From Chionis minor (taxonomy: Eukaryota > Chordata > Aves > Charadriiformes > Chionididae), in NCBI GenBank assembly GCA_013398295.1, contig VZSF01000964.1, positions 434,001-498,000 of the forward strand: DNA of 64,000 bases, given 5' to 3'. A program made the translations under genes and the position numbers. Below are positions 24,657 through 37,831 of the stretch, one piece after another; the stretch's first letter is position 1; every line of letters begins with the position of its first letter. The notes under the pieces were generated by a model, which did not search any database, had not been told where the DNA came from, and saw only the letters and a program-made list of their open reading frames with translations.

Positions 24657-24994
24657 GTTACTATTTGGGTTTCTTAGATTGTAAACAAATCTGTCTAGAA
24701 ACATTCTTGCAATGCTGTGATTGCTCACTGTATTACATCATGGCAGAGCACATGCATGAAGGCAGGCTGCAAGCCTGTGCTGAGCAATCAGTTAAAAGTG
24801 AAGAAAATGAAGGTTCAAAGATGCGGTGTCTGTTTCAGAAGTTACTACTTAAATTACTCAGATTATGAACAAATCTGCCTATAACCATTTTTGCAATCGG
24901 GTGATATTCTTGCAACATCAGCACGCTGTGCTTGCAAGGGGAGATCTGCTGCTGTGAGCTGAGCAACAGGCACTGCTGCCATCAGAAATGAAGG
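24655..24994 (+). repeat. Diverged tandem duplication, period about 182 bp
   Basis: Copy 1 is 24655-24813 and copy 2 is 24839-24994. Shared blocks in order are GTTACTA-TT, 'AGATT-T-AACAAATCTG-CT', TTGCAAT, TGCTGAGCAA / GCTGAGCAAC and GAAATGAAGG at the end. The many differences show an old duplication, unlike the exact copies just upstream. Confidence 0.7.
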
Positions 24995-26536
24995 GTATTG
25001 GGCTTACTTGTTTTCGAGGATTTCTGGAATGCGGGGGAACAGGGTTTAATCTTTCTATTTGGGCTTTCAGGAGTAAATAGTCAATGGTTTTGGAATAAAG
25101 TGGCAGAGGTAGAGAATCTTTGGGTTTTTTCCCTCTGGCATAAGCTGCCTACCCTCGAGGGATAATCTGCGTGGGACTGTAAGAGCGGTGCATGATGAGG
25201 GTGTCAGCTCCTAGCTGGGGAGCGGGCAGAAGAGAGCAGGTTGTGGGAAGCACCACATCTGAAAGTGTGAGTGGTGGTGTGCAAGGCCATACATGGCACA
25301 GCGATCAGGTACTCCGTTTGGCTGTATTGGCTCAGGAGAATGACGTATTCCAAAGGAAATGGGAAGTGATACCAGAAAGTTTTGCTGCAACATCGTGCAT
25401 CAGAAAGAGCAGGATGTCCTTAGGAAGTGTTTTTTAGCACTTTGGGTTTTGTCCTCTCTCTCCTAAGTATGTTCTGTTCAGTCATCCACGTAAAGAAGAA
25501 CTTGCAGAAAGTTGTTTATAGCCTGTTCATGGGAAACAATGTCAAGTGAAGTGTACGGATGCTGCCCAAGTCTTCCAGTGTTCAGTAGGTACCCTTGTAC
25601 AGAGGAGTTACTCGCAACATTAGTTCTTGCCTGGAACTAAGTGGAAGCTACAAGGGCAGGTTCAGATCAGGCATTTGACCACTTAAGAGTTATTTAATGG
25701 CTAGTCCTATTCAAATGGCTACACTAAACAGAGTAAGAGGATGTTTTTTATGACATTGTTCCTTTAGTAAAACCCTTGTTTAGAAATGACGCATGTTAGC
25801 ATGGGAGCACTGAAGTGATGCAACCTCACCAGAACATCCAGGATATGTTTAGGTGATTGTCTAGTATGATTTATATTAGCTCATTTTTCTTCCAGCACTG
25901 ATTTCACAAGATGAACTTGTGATCCTGTAATTGCAGAAGGCATAGTTTTGCAGCCTTAAGAAATAGGGTTGTCGCACTAGGAGGTAGTTAAAACAGCCGT
26001 GATCAGGCTGATGTAGTGTGTTAGTTGGTTGCACAGTCCTCAGAGCTCAAGATAATTGAAAATCCTGGATGTAGATAGCATAGAAGAAAATGTACTATTA
26101 TTTGATCTCATTCCTTGTGGAACTGGGATCCCTCCTAGAAGCATGTCAGGGTGAACACCTTCTGGTTCGGACAACCTGGGGACTACTTGAGTTAGATAAA
26201 AGTAAGGCCCACGTGCTCTTGGGGGTTATGATGGGATGTCAGGTTTGAATTCCTCTTCATGAGACCAGAATGAGATTATCATAGAAGTCTCTCCTTTCTT
26301 ACCAGCTTCAAATACCAGCCAAATTGTCTCACAAAATCATAGCAGCAGCCCATTGACCCACATTCCTGGCAAAGTGCTTATGTGCGGATGTGGAAGGTAA
26401 GTTATATTCATGTTAGACAACCCTGTTCTGGGCATCCTTATGGAAGCAGAAGAGGTAAGAAAACCCAGAAACTGTTGTTTTATAAAGAAAGAGACTTGGA
26501 CAGTGCACAGAGTGTCTTACATGACCAGTAACAGAA

Positions 26537-26560
26537 AAAAAATTGATCAAAAAATTGATC
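26537..26560 (+). repeat. 12-bp unit tandemly repeated twice
   Basis: AAAAAATTGATC occurs twice in a row, followed by a CA/CCA-rich stretch (about 26564-26608). Confidence 0.7.
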
Positions 26561-27797
26561 AAAACCCACCAGCAGCAACACCACCACCACAGTCAGCACC
26601 ATCACCATGGCTCACACCAGCATCCATGGGCTGCTGGAATTGGAGACTCCTAGCTAGCTGTTCAAGCCAGGCAGAGCTGGGGCCAGTGAGATGAGTGGTG
26701 AAAGCCAGGCATCTGAACCATGTTGGGAGGGAAACTTCATGCTAATGTTCCCCCTCTCCCCTAGAGGATTTGCTCAGTGTGGGAGTGATCACAAATAACA
26801 CTACAGGGAACAAGTAGCGGCAGTACAAAGAACTTTTTACAGCATCTTTGGATTTCTGAGGACATGCAGTCTCCCAAGAAGTAGGCTTACATCCCACCCC
26901 ACACCTCACAGGAGTGAGTCCGGGCTAACTGTTGGAGAGTAAATGCTGTGGTTGTTGCGACATGAGTCTTACACAATTCCCTGAGGGCCATGCTATTCAA
27001 AATTAATATCTATCTTAACTGTGTCTTAAAGGGATTTCCTCACACATGCATGCAGGATTTTTTTTTTGGTGTGATGCCCTTGAGAAGTTGTAGTCATACC
27101 ATTGTATGAATATTTTCCTATCCTACAAACAATTTAATGTGGGACACTTGGTCTGGAACATCAGAGAGAAATACCTCGGAGTCTGGGCTTCCAGATCATT
27201 TTAGTCTGACCGTATAGTTTAAGGAATTGGACACTAATGGATTAAGTTTACAGACTTTCAGTAGAAGTAATGGTTTAGCTAATAGAAATACTCGTCTGAA
27301 GCTTTTCTGGTTTTGTTCTAGGCGTACTAAAATTTTTACACTGGATGATTAAAGACATGTATTTGTAATCAAAAATAATACGGATTGGGGAAGCAGGAGA
27401 GAGATGAACGTAAAGGTGCTAATTCCATCTCATGAATGATCTTTTAAATGTAGAGAAGAAGCATGGCTTGTTAGACCTATTGTAAAAGGGACAGCAATGC
27501 ATCCCAAATTCATGGGGAAAGTGAAACCCTGAGAAAGCATTGCACACCGTGGGAGTTGCTGGGATGTCAGTCAAATACCACTACAACTTTACCTACAGAG
27601 GACTCAAATAAGTACTGTTAAAAGAAACTGTGGTCAACACGCACATTCTCTGGTGTGAGAAGTCAGCGTCACTATCACAACTCCTTAATTACAGCCTTCC
27701 TACAACATCCATCTCCAACTAGGTCAAGCCTCCAGAGGATTTTCCTGGATGTAGGCAGAATTCATACTTTTGTTGAGATCTTCTTTCTGTCTTGTTT

Positions 27798-27812
27798 AAA
27801 AAAAAAAAAAAA
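27798..27812. repeat. A15 homopolymer
   Basis: Uninterrupted run of 15 A. No recognisable retrocopy precedes it. Confidence 0.8.
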
Positions 27813-29559
27813 TAATCCAGAGATCGGGCTGTCTTGCACCCACACAATCTGATAGAATTTAGGAACTTGGCACAGAATTAAAGTCAGCACGAAATCTGGC
27901 CTGCTTTTGTAAGGGGGCAGTAAGCTTGCCAGAGGTTGCCATGTGTATTAGCCATCAAAAAAGATCAGATCATCAACCCAGTTCCTTCTTTGGTCGCCCT
28001 CCTTGGAGGGGACAGACAGGGAGTCCAACAGGCAGCAATGTATTTGCCTTGGGCTGGATCTTGGTTTGTCTGTAGGCGACAGTATCAGACTTAATGTCTG
28101 ATAGTTTTGGGGACAGAGGCACAGAATATATGCCTGGGGGTGCTAAGGAACATATTGCAGTGATCTGTGTGGAAGTAGGTGAGGTGGATTATACTACATT
28201 TGCAGATAAGGAACAAAATGCTTTTTCAGCATGCCTAATCATGGCAGCAAAGCTAAAACATTTCAAGCTTATTCGCCTGAAGCTGCTTCACTTCTGCTTG
28301 CTTACCAACTGGTGTTGGGTTAGCATGGAAAAGAACTTAAATAGAAATCTTGGTTTAAATTGCCTTTTATGTCACGCTAGCAGTGCAAGTGAGTAGGGGA
28401 CACATGAAAAAAGCATCTTCAGCCACTTGGATTCAGTATCAGTTTTACCCCTAAACTAACAGGTAGCACTACTATCTTAGATACTGTGGGGGGGAAGTTA
28501 ACCCAAATGATTCCAATTTCAGGTGGTCAGGGATAACAGGCTTACTGTTGCTTATGGGTATTGTTGACAATTGTAGATAAGTCGTAAAATCATTTTCCAT
28601 GGTGAAAGCAGTCATGAGTCATTTTAACAGATACTTTCACGTGATCTGGTAGCTTCAGCATTTAATTCCTTGAACACGAATTGCATGTTCATTTCTTTAG
28701 TTCTTCCTTAGATGGACTGTTGACAGTAAACCCTTTAGTACAATTAATGGTGAAATGCTTACTAATAGCTACATACGTATATGCACACACATAGATGTGC
28801 AAATATATGTGCTTGTGCGTGAATATAGAGTCTTCCCTTCCAGCCAATGAAAATGTATTTAAGAGACCTCAACAAGGAGGTCTATACGCAACAAATTGGC
28901 TACCTCTTGGCTGGGACCTTCCTTCTTTGCTTTGGCAACCAAATGCAACCTCCTGAGAGAGCTATCTGCAAAGAAATATTATGATTCATATTTGTAGTAG
29001 TTATTAGATTGGTATGTAGGCATATATTTAGATAAGTGAGATATGCAGGCATATATTGTCTGTTACATATTTGGACTGCATGGTGTATTTTTAGCTATAG
29101 GAGGTCTAATCACCAGAGGCTGTGAAACTACTGAGAAGAATTACTGTAAGGGAATAGCGTATGGAGGAGCCACCCGCAGAATTTTCCATCCTGCAAGGCA
29201 GTGAAAAAAAGACTCTAGCTGGGTTGCCAGAGGAGTGTCATTAGCAGATGGGACGGTTCAGAAACCCCTTTGGCCTGGCCTGGCTGCCCCAAAGGTTATT
29301 GATCTCTCTCAGCCCCCGTTTGGTAGCAGTTGTCCCAGGTTACAGCCTCCCACTGACCCCTGCCAGCGTGACCGGCACAGGGCTGGTGGGGACAGCATGG
29401 GCTCGGGAGTATGAGGTTAGCAAAGTGCTAAATACTAGGGAAGATGCTTTGGAATGGGAAAGAGTGAGCAAAGATAAAAATGAGGTAAAATAGCCGTGAA
29501 AAAAACCCTTCTATTAAAATTAGGAGACAGAAAGTTTGACAATCTGCCTTCACTCCAAT

Positions 29560-29665
29560 GATGAAAAGAAGTCTGGCGGGATTAAATAACTTGTCCGATG
29601 TCATCAAGAGGTTTATAGCAGGGCTGGGAATTGAGCCCTCTTCCCCCCAGCGCCATCTATGTTTT
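29560..29665 (-). repeat. MIR-like ancient SINE relic
   Basis: The + strand reads 'ggattaaataacttgtccga', then '…gtcatcaag…', then 'cagggctgggaattgagccc'. This is the reverse complement of the MIR core pattern (GGGTTC-AAT-CCAGC-CTGC … GACCTTGGGCAAGTTACTTAA), so the element is on the minus strand. It is strongly decayed. Confidence 0.6.
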
Positions 29666-30222
29666 AATGCTGAAGGGGCCGCTTTCACAGTTTATCCAGT
29701 GACCCTTGGGGAGCTTAGGGCTACTGTGGCAAAACCGTGTTTCCTGCACCACATCCTGTGCGCTGGGAGAGCCGGCTGCTTCTTCTGAAAAGTACAGCCT
29801 CTGCATAATGTGACCACAGGATGCCTTGCACCTCTAATAAGGGAGCTGGCTAAATGCCATTTTATTATTGTTAGACATTTGTTTAATATAGTAGTTCCTT
29901 GAAACCAAACAAGAAAAGGTCCTTGAGGTGCTATATACTGTGTACAAATTATGGACAGCTATAAAGAGTCTAACGTTTATGTGGAGAAGAGTGGGAGAAA
30001 GCAAGGCAATATTTAGCCCCATGTTGATGTTCCATGAGATGATGTGGTGCTTCCACAGAGTAATATAGAAGCTGGTGAAAATAAGATGATTTAATTTGTT
30101 CATAACCTCATTATTCAAGGAACAAAAAGTATGTAGCCTTATCCAAAGACGTAATCTAAGAGGTCTTTACTCTGTGCCAAGCTGAAATTCTGCTATTTAA
30201 TTACCGATTTAGAAAACATCTT

Positions 30223-30313
30223 GGGCTCAATTTCCTCCTCAGTTACACTGTTATAAATCTAACAGAGTTGTTAAAGATTTATGGCAGTGTAACTGAAGGC
30301 AGAATTGGGTCCC
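30223..30313. repeat. Foldback (palindromic) amniote-type repeat, best copy in the window
   Basis: The left arm is 30223-30259 (starts GGGCTCAATTTCC, ends TATAAATC) and the right arm is 30276-30313 (starts GATTTATGGC, ends AATTGGGTCCC). By hand, about 30 of 38 positions pair, with a 16-base loop. The arms include CAGTTACACTG on the left and CAGTGTAACTG on the right as exact complements. Confidence 0.75.
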
Positions 30314-32825
30314 TTATGTTTAAAACTTAGTTTGCCACATAAGTAATAATTTCTAATTTCTAGGCAAGAGTTTAAGAATCTTGCAGACCTCTGTTTCTGT
30401 AGAAGAAATATGAACTACAGTAGCGTGGGTGAGTGATTAATGCTGGAGAGGATGTCTAGGGGCAATCTGAATTGGCTGGTGTGGAAAATCCATGTGCAAT
30501 TCAGATTTAGGATCTGTTTGCAGATGCCTCATAATTTAAAATGTCAAAAAACCCCCAAACCTTAGGCCTGCGTGTAGTAAATTAATATACTTCTTGCTTC
30601 AGTGCTTTGCTGAAGTAATACCCTCATATGAGGTGTGAACTCATCCCGTTCCCCTTAGTAAGGGCTTAACTTCAAAATTGATTGTGACCCTTTAATTCCT
30701 AACAGTATCTAAATCATTAAAAAAAATAAAATCCCTGTTTTGTTTTTATTTAAGTCATATAGTTAATGACTTAAAAATGAAAAACATTGCTTTACTTATC
30801 CAGACCTAAAGAAATCTCGTGTTAGCACAGATGTATTTCATCCATTGGCTTTTCATCTCTAATGGAAGGGGCTTTCTAATGAGCAACTGGCTCATTATTG
30901 GTTTTCTCAGCTTTCACTTAGGAAAAGAGGTCAACTTTTGAAGTCTGCATCTGAAGAGTGAGTTGGGATCTGCCCATGTACCATACGGAGGTGCCTGGCC
31001 TGTGCAGCTCTCGCCACCGCGAACGCCCCGGCCCTTGAGTTTTGCAGGGAGCCGCTGTGTACGTGGGCATTTTCCCCAGTAACATATGAGGACTCCCTAA
31101 GCTGGAACTCTGCTGCTTGGGGATTTATGTTGCTTCTGACAAGTTTATGTTTTCTCTAGTACTATAGGCCTACAGTGCATTACAGAAATAGTAAAAGAGA
31201 CATAATACATCGATATCCCAAAATATAAGTCCTTTAAAATAACGTAATTCAATGTCTGTTCAGAATAGGCCATTTTAATGTAAATACAGTGTTTAGGTCC
31301 AAAGTATATTTCTAAGAACTTTGTTGAGGAAGCAATTGAAGAATTAATTGATCTAAGCTTTCCAAACATTGTAAGCTTTTTTAAGATGCAGGAGAGAATA
31401 ATAGGTTAGGTACATTATATTGTCTTAGAAGTGATTTTTTTTCAATGGCATTTTTATTAGCTGTGAAAGCAGTAACTCTGAATGAATGTAAATCATTTCA
31501 GTGTTTAATACAGTCCTGACTTGATGCATTGATTCATGATACCTGTGACTTCTAAGTATGGATTTTGTTTGTTTTTTTAAATAGTGCTGGATCATTAATT
31601 ACCTAAAAATTAGCTCAAATTTAAAGGAACAAACCACCCTGTTGTCATTTCTTGAGGTATTCTGCAACCTAAGCAAAGGCTCAGGTATTCCAGATATGAT
31701 AGATGTGCAGATTGCATAAGACGTTATGCATTGCTCACTCCAAGATACAGAGTCCTGTCTGCCCTTAAACCCTTTGTTCTCTTGGCTGAATGCAGTTAAT
31801 TAGCAACCGTCTCCATAGCAACTGCCTCATAGTCCAAAAACATTGTCTCGTTTTTGCAGTTTAGCTTATCACACTGTTTACCTGAAGGGCTTTTCACTGC
31901 GTTGAGTCTCATTTGAGTTGGCTGCATGCCTGCTCACGGAAGTGAATTGTCAAGATAGAAAAACACCATGGCAGCGAGATGCTGAACAGGGCCCTGTGTG
32001 TGAGAGCAAAAACATTTAAAAAGTTCCGTGGAAACAAAAGTTGAAGTTTGCAATGATTTACATCCAGTTTTAAAGCATGTGACTTGCCAGGAGTACTGTG
32101 CATTTTTAAAATACTGCTTTATTTCTGGGCCCTTTTTTCCAGCGCGTTGCAGCCTACCCCGGGCCATGCTCCTTTGCCCCTAACACACTCTCAAGCCCGT
32201 GAGCCTCGCAGGCACAGACCTTCATCATGAGGAAACTTCCCTCCCCTCCAAACCTGGGCCATTCCAGGTAGCTCCAGCTGGCTCATTAAGCGGACATCGC
32301 TGTACACTGGTCAGCTGTGTTGAATGTTGTAGTCCTGTTCGTTTTCCTTTACATTAACATCGTTTCAAAGAAAATCTGCACATTCTGGTTCCATATGATA
32401 GATTAATTAGGAAGGGAAGGAGAAGAGCTATTGTGGTCATGTAAATGAAAGTATGCTGGAGATTTAGGCTTATTTATACTAGCTATTAAAGTGGTGTTAA
32501 AATATCTACCATGTACTCATATGACTCATACAGTTACAGTAAGCACGGATTTGTGCTAATACAACTTTGTCAGTGTAGGATGACATACTTTAATCATGTT
32601 TGAAGTTTATACAGAGATGTATCCACATATGCACACACCTCTCTGTAGAGGCTTACATGAAGGTGTGAGTGTGTCATTGAAATGACAGTGGAATTTTACT
32701 GGTGTCTTGATCTGACATTTATGTCTGGCCCGAAACCAGGATGCTCCTGGCGTGAGAGGCTATGTGAGAAGTACTGTTTTCTTGTTTGCTGGACATTTTG
32801 CTTATTAATGCATGGTTTGTTGGGC

Positions 32826-32846
32826 TTTTGTTTTGTTTTGTTTTGT
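32826..32846. repeat. (TTTTG)n microsatellite
   Basis: Four consecutive TTTTG units in intron sequence. Confidence 0.8.
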
Positions 32847-34191
32847 TTCTTCTTAGTGGGCAGCACAGTGGATGAGAGGTTGATTTAGATTGGGGTAATT
32901 CTCATTTTATCCTAGGCAGACCAGAAGCCAGAGCTTGTCGTTCAGTCATGCTGGTACACACTGGCGTCCCTTCCCTTTCCCAGTGACCATTTCAGCTGGC
33001 AAAGATTATTCTCCTTTTTAGCCCTAAATGGCATGTGAGGCTGCTGCATCTTGATAAAAAGGCTTCATTCAATATGATGTGTTTGAAACAGTCTTTCCAT
33101 AGATTTGAGAAGGTGTTTTGGGCTGTTTCAGGATAAAAAGCAGGGTGCATGCAAACCCTGCCAGTATTGCTGGTGTACTCCATTATTCCTGTAGAGCTTC
33201 TGGTTGATAGAGGGTTATTCTCTGATCATGTTAATGTCTCGCTAGTACTATTCCACATTCGCTATCATTATTAGTAGTATTTGAATTATAGCAGTGCTGA
33301 AAGTCTGCAGGCAGGATAAAGGCTCCATTGTAGTAGGTCTTGTGCACACAAGATGAGATAATCTCTGCTCCGGCTGTTTACAGTCTGTTTTAAGACGAGT
33401 AGCGTAAGTGGGTTTATCACATGAATAGCAGAGAGGGAAAGAAAATGCTACGAATGATAGGAAATCCATGGTTACATGGAGTAACTGTTCATTTAGGTAT
33501 CTCAGAGGCATTGGATGTTTGCTGCATTTGTAACCGGAGAGTAAGACAGTAAATAAAACGCTTTTTCCCAGCGGGCAGTTGCTGCTGCTGGTCCAGGCTG
33601 CTGCGAGGAAACCAGAGAGCATGGGGTGGGAAAAGGCAGTGGGTAGAGCAGCTTTCAGGGGGCGCTGGACCAAGGGGTGGGCATGGTTGGCAACTCGAGG
33701 ACTGCTGGAGAAGGGGGGAACAATTCAATGTGGTAAACAGCCCCACTGTTTGTCAGGAGCAAGCTGTCTGCACCCTTCAGTCTACCACGGGGTATGACAC
33801 AGGTTTGTTCCCCGTGCTGTCCGACTTAGTGACTGACGCCACTGAAAAAACAGATACTTGAAGACAATTCCCCAGTAACTCCTAGCTGGTGAGATTGTTT
33901 GCTCACGTTCACAGATCTTACACAAACTCACTTTGGATGGAAACCACAGAGACTGCCCAAACTGTCAGGGTATTTCCCAAGTTTTTAAAAAGGCGTTTAG
34001 CATTGTCAGCACCTTTGAATCTATGGCTCAGTTCTCCTGAAGCCAGACTCACTAGGTACCTGTAGGGGTCCAGAAATGGAAAACTCTAATGGCCTGAAAA
34101 TGCCTGCTAGAACTTGACGTTATTTAATTAGCTTAAAGTAGAGCTTGGCAGATGGCAAAACAGTGGAAAGGACCTCCCTTTTTAAAAATAT

Positions 34192-34235
34192 GGGCCACAT
34201 CCTCAGCTTGTATAAACTGGCAGAGCTCCACTGAA
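34192..34235 (+). repeat. Half of a foldback amniote-type repeat
   Basis: 'gggccacatcctcagcttgt' then 'ataaactggcagagctccac' and TGAA resembles the left arm of the old palindromic family. The right arm is not recognisable here. Assigned from memory of the motif order, with modest certainty. Confidence 0.4.
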
Positions 34236-37200
34236 ATAGATGTTCAGCTTCTGTCAGTTAGCAGGGAAGAGAGAAACTTCTGAAAACAGGAAAAACTGCT
34301 ATAAGGCCACATAAATTATCAATGGCATTCAGGTACAGAAATTGTTTTTAACATTTTAAAGACTTATCTGTTTCCAAAATAACTGTATCCTTTACAGTCT
34401 TGTTTTTGTTGATACACAATTCAGAGGAAGAAGTTGGCTTGTTTTCTCAGAGCTGCATTAAGTCTGCAGAGCTTGCAGCAGTGAAACGTACTGTGTGCTG
34501 GTTTTTGCAAGTCATTCACTTATGAAAGGAAGACATCGGTAATCCATTCCAGTAAAGCCAGTCTCTAAAGTTGTGTAAATTCACCTGTTATGTGATAACC
34601 TTAACCAACCTTGACTCAGTTTTTTAGAGAGAGAGATATCTTTGAATGAAAGTTGTGAGCTCACCTCAATCTTTTCCAGGGAAAATTCTTGCTCAGATGA
34701 AAGCTCCCATATGTTTAAAAGCTGTTGCATTCTTACATTTTAATGTTTCCCATTAATTGGTTGTTTTTGTTGTTTTTAATTGGAAACGTGAAAACAAAGC
34801 CTGAACAACAAAGCTGACTGCTCACTTACCCCATTGCATGGTATCAACCTGACAGATTCATTAAATCTATGAAAATATCAGATCAGAATTGGAAGTGAAC
34901 TGAACTTGCTGAAAGCAATGCAGTGTTTACAATCTGCTTTCAGACTGGCTTTGCTGTACCTGCTCATTTTTCTTTGAATTAAGCCATCTGTGTAATTTAA
35001 GAAGATACTGCAGGTTAACCCCATGCTATAGCATCTTGTAAGGCTTCAGAGTTCACTGGCTCCAAGCTGCAGATTAACAGCAGAAATAAAAGCAGTAAGA
35101 AGTAAAGCTAACTTTAAATACAGCAGTAAGAGGGATTTGAGATATTGTTACAGGCTGCTAAACTTGGGCCATGCAAACAGTTGTGAAGTCACATTTCTAG
35201 GGCAGGCGCTGAGCTATGCACACGCAGCCTGTCTCCACTCCCACCCACCGGGGCATGCCGTGATTTACCCAGTAGGTGAAGGAGGAGAAAGTGGGAGAGA
35301 AATTGTGCCTGGTGATGCAGGACAGCAGGCATCACTGCGTGGGTGCAGCCAGACCACACCGCTCTCTGGTCTGCCAGAGCTGGGTGGCTGCCTTTTTTTT
35401 TAAAAAAAATTATTTATGATTTATTTTATTATTTCATAGAATCGTGTGACTTTTCATAAATTCTTCACATTCCATAAGCCATGTGATTTATGGTCTGTTA
35501 TGATTTATGTTATTTATGATGCTGCCCGCTGAAGCATCATTGCTGCCAGGAACCCTGGTCCCGCCAGGGGCACCTGGGCAATCCCGTCCTGGCAGTGGGG
35601 GCGAGGGCCCTCCTCCCTACTTCCCGGCAGGAGCGGGGGCTTGCTGCCCTGCTACGGTGACTCATGCCCCAGCCATTCCTGCAGTTGCTGCCCCCTTCTG
35701 CCTTGTGGACCACCTTTGCCCTCGAGAAGTTATTTTCTCAGCAGTGGACGTGCACAAGATGTGCTGTGGTCAGTCTGCTCGTCAGGAGCTGCTGACAAGT
35801 GTCCTAACCCCCGGCAAAGGGTTGGAGTGGGTGGCCGTGGGTGGTAGCTTTCCAGCCTGCACTGACATTTGGCTCCAGGGTAGCCAAGCAAGGGGCCTTT
35901 CTCGTATGGGACTGGAGGGGAAAGGCAGGACACCCATCTCCTCGCCCACTCGTGGCAGAAGTCACCAGGAGCAGAGTCTGGCTCTGTGCCTCTAGCGGGC
36001 CAAGTTGACCCAGGTTGCAGCTGTCTTTCCCATCAAGGAAGATTCATATATCCCCTATTAATAAATTACAAACCTCAGTAAGTGACTTGAGAGCACTATT
36101 TAGTGGCTGGAGGGCTCTGTTATTTATGAAACCATCCATTAAAAATACTGTATTTTGCTTATGTATCCTGTGAAGTAGGGAAAGTTCGATGAGAGTCTGA
36201 GAGTCGGCATGTGTGCAAGCTAGGAGACAGGCACATGACATTTTTGTGATAAGAGTAATATGACAGGTTGGCCTATAGTATTCCTGTTATCGAAACATCT
36301 AAATTACCTGAAAATTCATGGTTAAATGAGTAGACTTGCGATGCTGTGTGTAATTCCAGGTCTCATTATTTTTGCAGCACTAGACTTCATAACATGCAGT
36401 GTGAAATACTCGCAATTGTCAAATTGCTTGTGAGAATTGGAAGTTGTACTGGACAATCGAATGAATTGATGGGCTGGCGACCACAGGCAAAACTTGATTT
36501 CTAAGCTTGTGTAGATTAAACTATAAAAGATAACCTAAGGTCATAGATATAAAGCCTGATAAGGGCTTTCTTTGAAGAAAATTGTCTTGCAGGTTGTTAA
36601 GAAGAATGATGCTAAAATACAGAACAAAATTCTCTGGACAAAAATGTGATAGCAGGTTACGCATAAAAAGCCAGATTCACCTGTGCAGCTCCACTGAAGT
36701 TTCTTCAGCAGAGACAAGGTGAGATTCTGGCCTGAAAACCAGCTCCTCTGGGAAATTGCATCATGAAAAAACTGGCCCATAGGCACTGCAGTCATGAGAG
36801 TGCTGACAAGGATTTTTTTGCATATATTCTTACCGTTCCGTTTTGGGATGTGACAAGCCAGGATTTCATGTTGTGCTGAAAATTGGCAGGGATTTTATGT
36901 CACATATTGAATATTGTAAAAGACCACTCTCAGGCAAAACTCTGTGGTTGTGGAAGGTTGAACTGAGGTCATGGGTTATTTTTAATGGTATTCCCCCCAA
37001 ATTAGGGTTGTAGATATGAGGGTGCTGCATGCATGAGAAACCCAGCCCGCCCTGCACAATTTGCCCAGCGATCCCATTGTCTGGGTAGCCGCTGCTCTGC
37101 CAGAGGTCCCTTCAGGCAGCTGGGGCTGAACACCTGGGCCACGCATGGTTTAGACCGAATATCCCTGGAGAACCCATACAGAATCAGTAACTTGTTGAAA

Positions 37201-37831
37201 ACTGAGGCTCAGATTAATTTCTTGCCAAAGGAATAACTGTTTAATATGTGAGTTAAAAATTCTGTTTAGGGCTCTTGATGTGCCACCTGAAACATAAAGC
37301 CACTGCGCCTAATAAATAGGGGTGTGCATGCGTGTCTGTATGCGCCTGACCACTTTGTGTGTGCTTTAACATAATGGGTTTTATTAGGAGCTCGGGGAGA
37401 AACCAGCAAGGAAGAGGCATGTGACCGGTGAGTTTATTATACAGCATTGCCCTCTTGATTCATAATCCAGGATACCAGGACTGTGGTGGAGGCTGAAGTG
37501 CGGTGGGGAGGCGAGACAAAAAGCAACTCCCCAGGTCTGTGAGTGTGGAGAGCCTGGGGACAGGAGGGGCTGGTACCCGGGGGAGAAATGACAGCCCAGG
37601 GAGAGACATAGTTTTTGTGTCTGTGTTTCCTACACTGGTGTCTCACTTAGAGGGAAATGCAAGCCTGTGTGTAGAAACAGAGTGAGGCTGTACATTTTTT
37701 AGTTCCCGTCCAGTTAAAACTTGTAATACTGGTATCTGTTTCAGTACCTGAGTTCTCCTTCACAGCTTCACAGGCTTCTGGGTCATCAGTGGGATTTTAG
37801 GCTTCGTGATGGTTTCCTGAAAGGGTGTCCA

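Larger units (their letters stand above)
24995..37831. other. TEAD1 intron, no gene recognised
   Basis: About 12.8 kb of AT-rich intron. It holds a possible decoy exon (26306-26396), an A15 run (27798-27812), a MIR-like relic (29560-29665), a clear foldback repeat (30223-30313), a (TTTTG)n tract (32826-32846), half of another foldback element (34192-34235), and GC-richer DNA at 35520-35990 without a recognisable gene. The open frames in the last stretch lack any family signature. Confidence 0.5.

Noticed and set aside
24232..24677. Several frames of 80-118 codons over 24.2-24.7 kb
   Set aside because: They run through misplaced assembly fragments and unknown bases.
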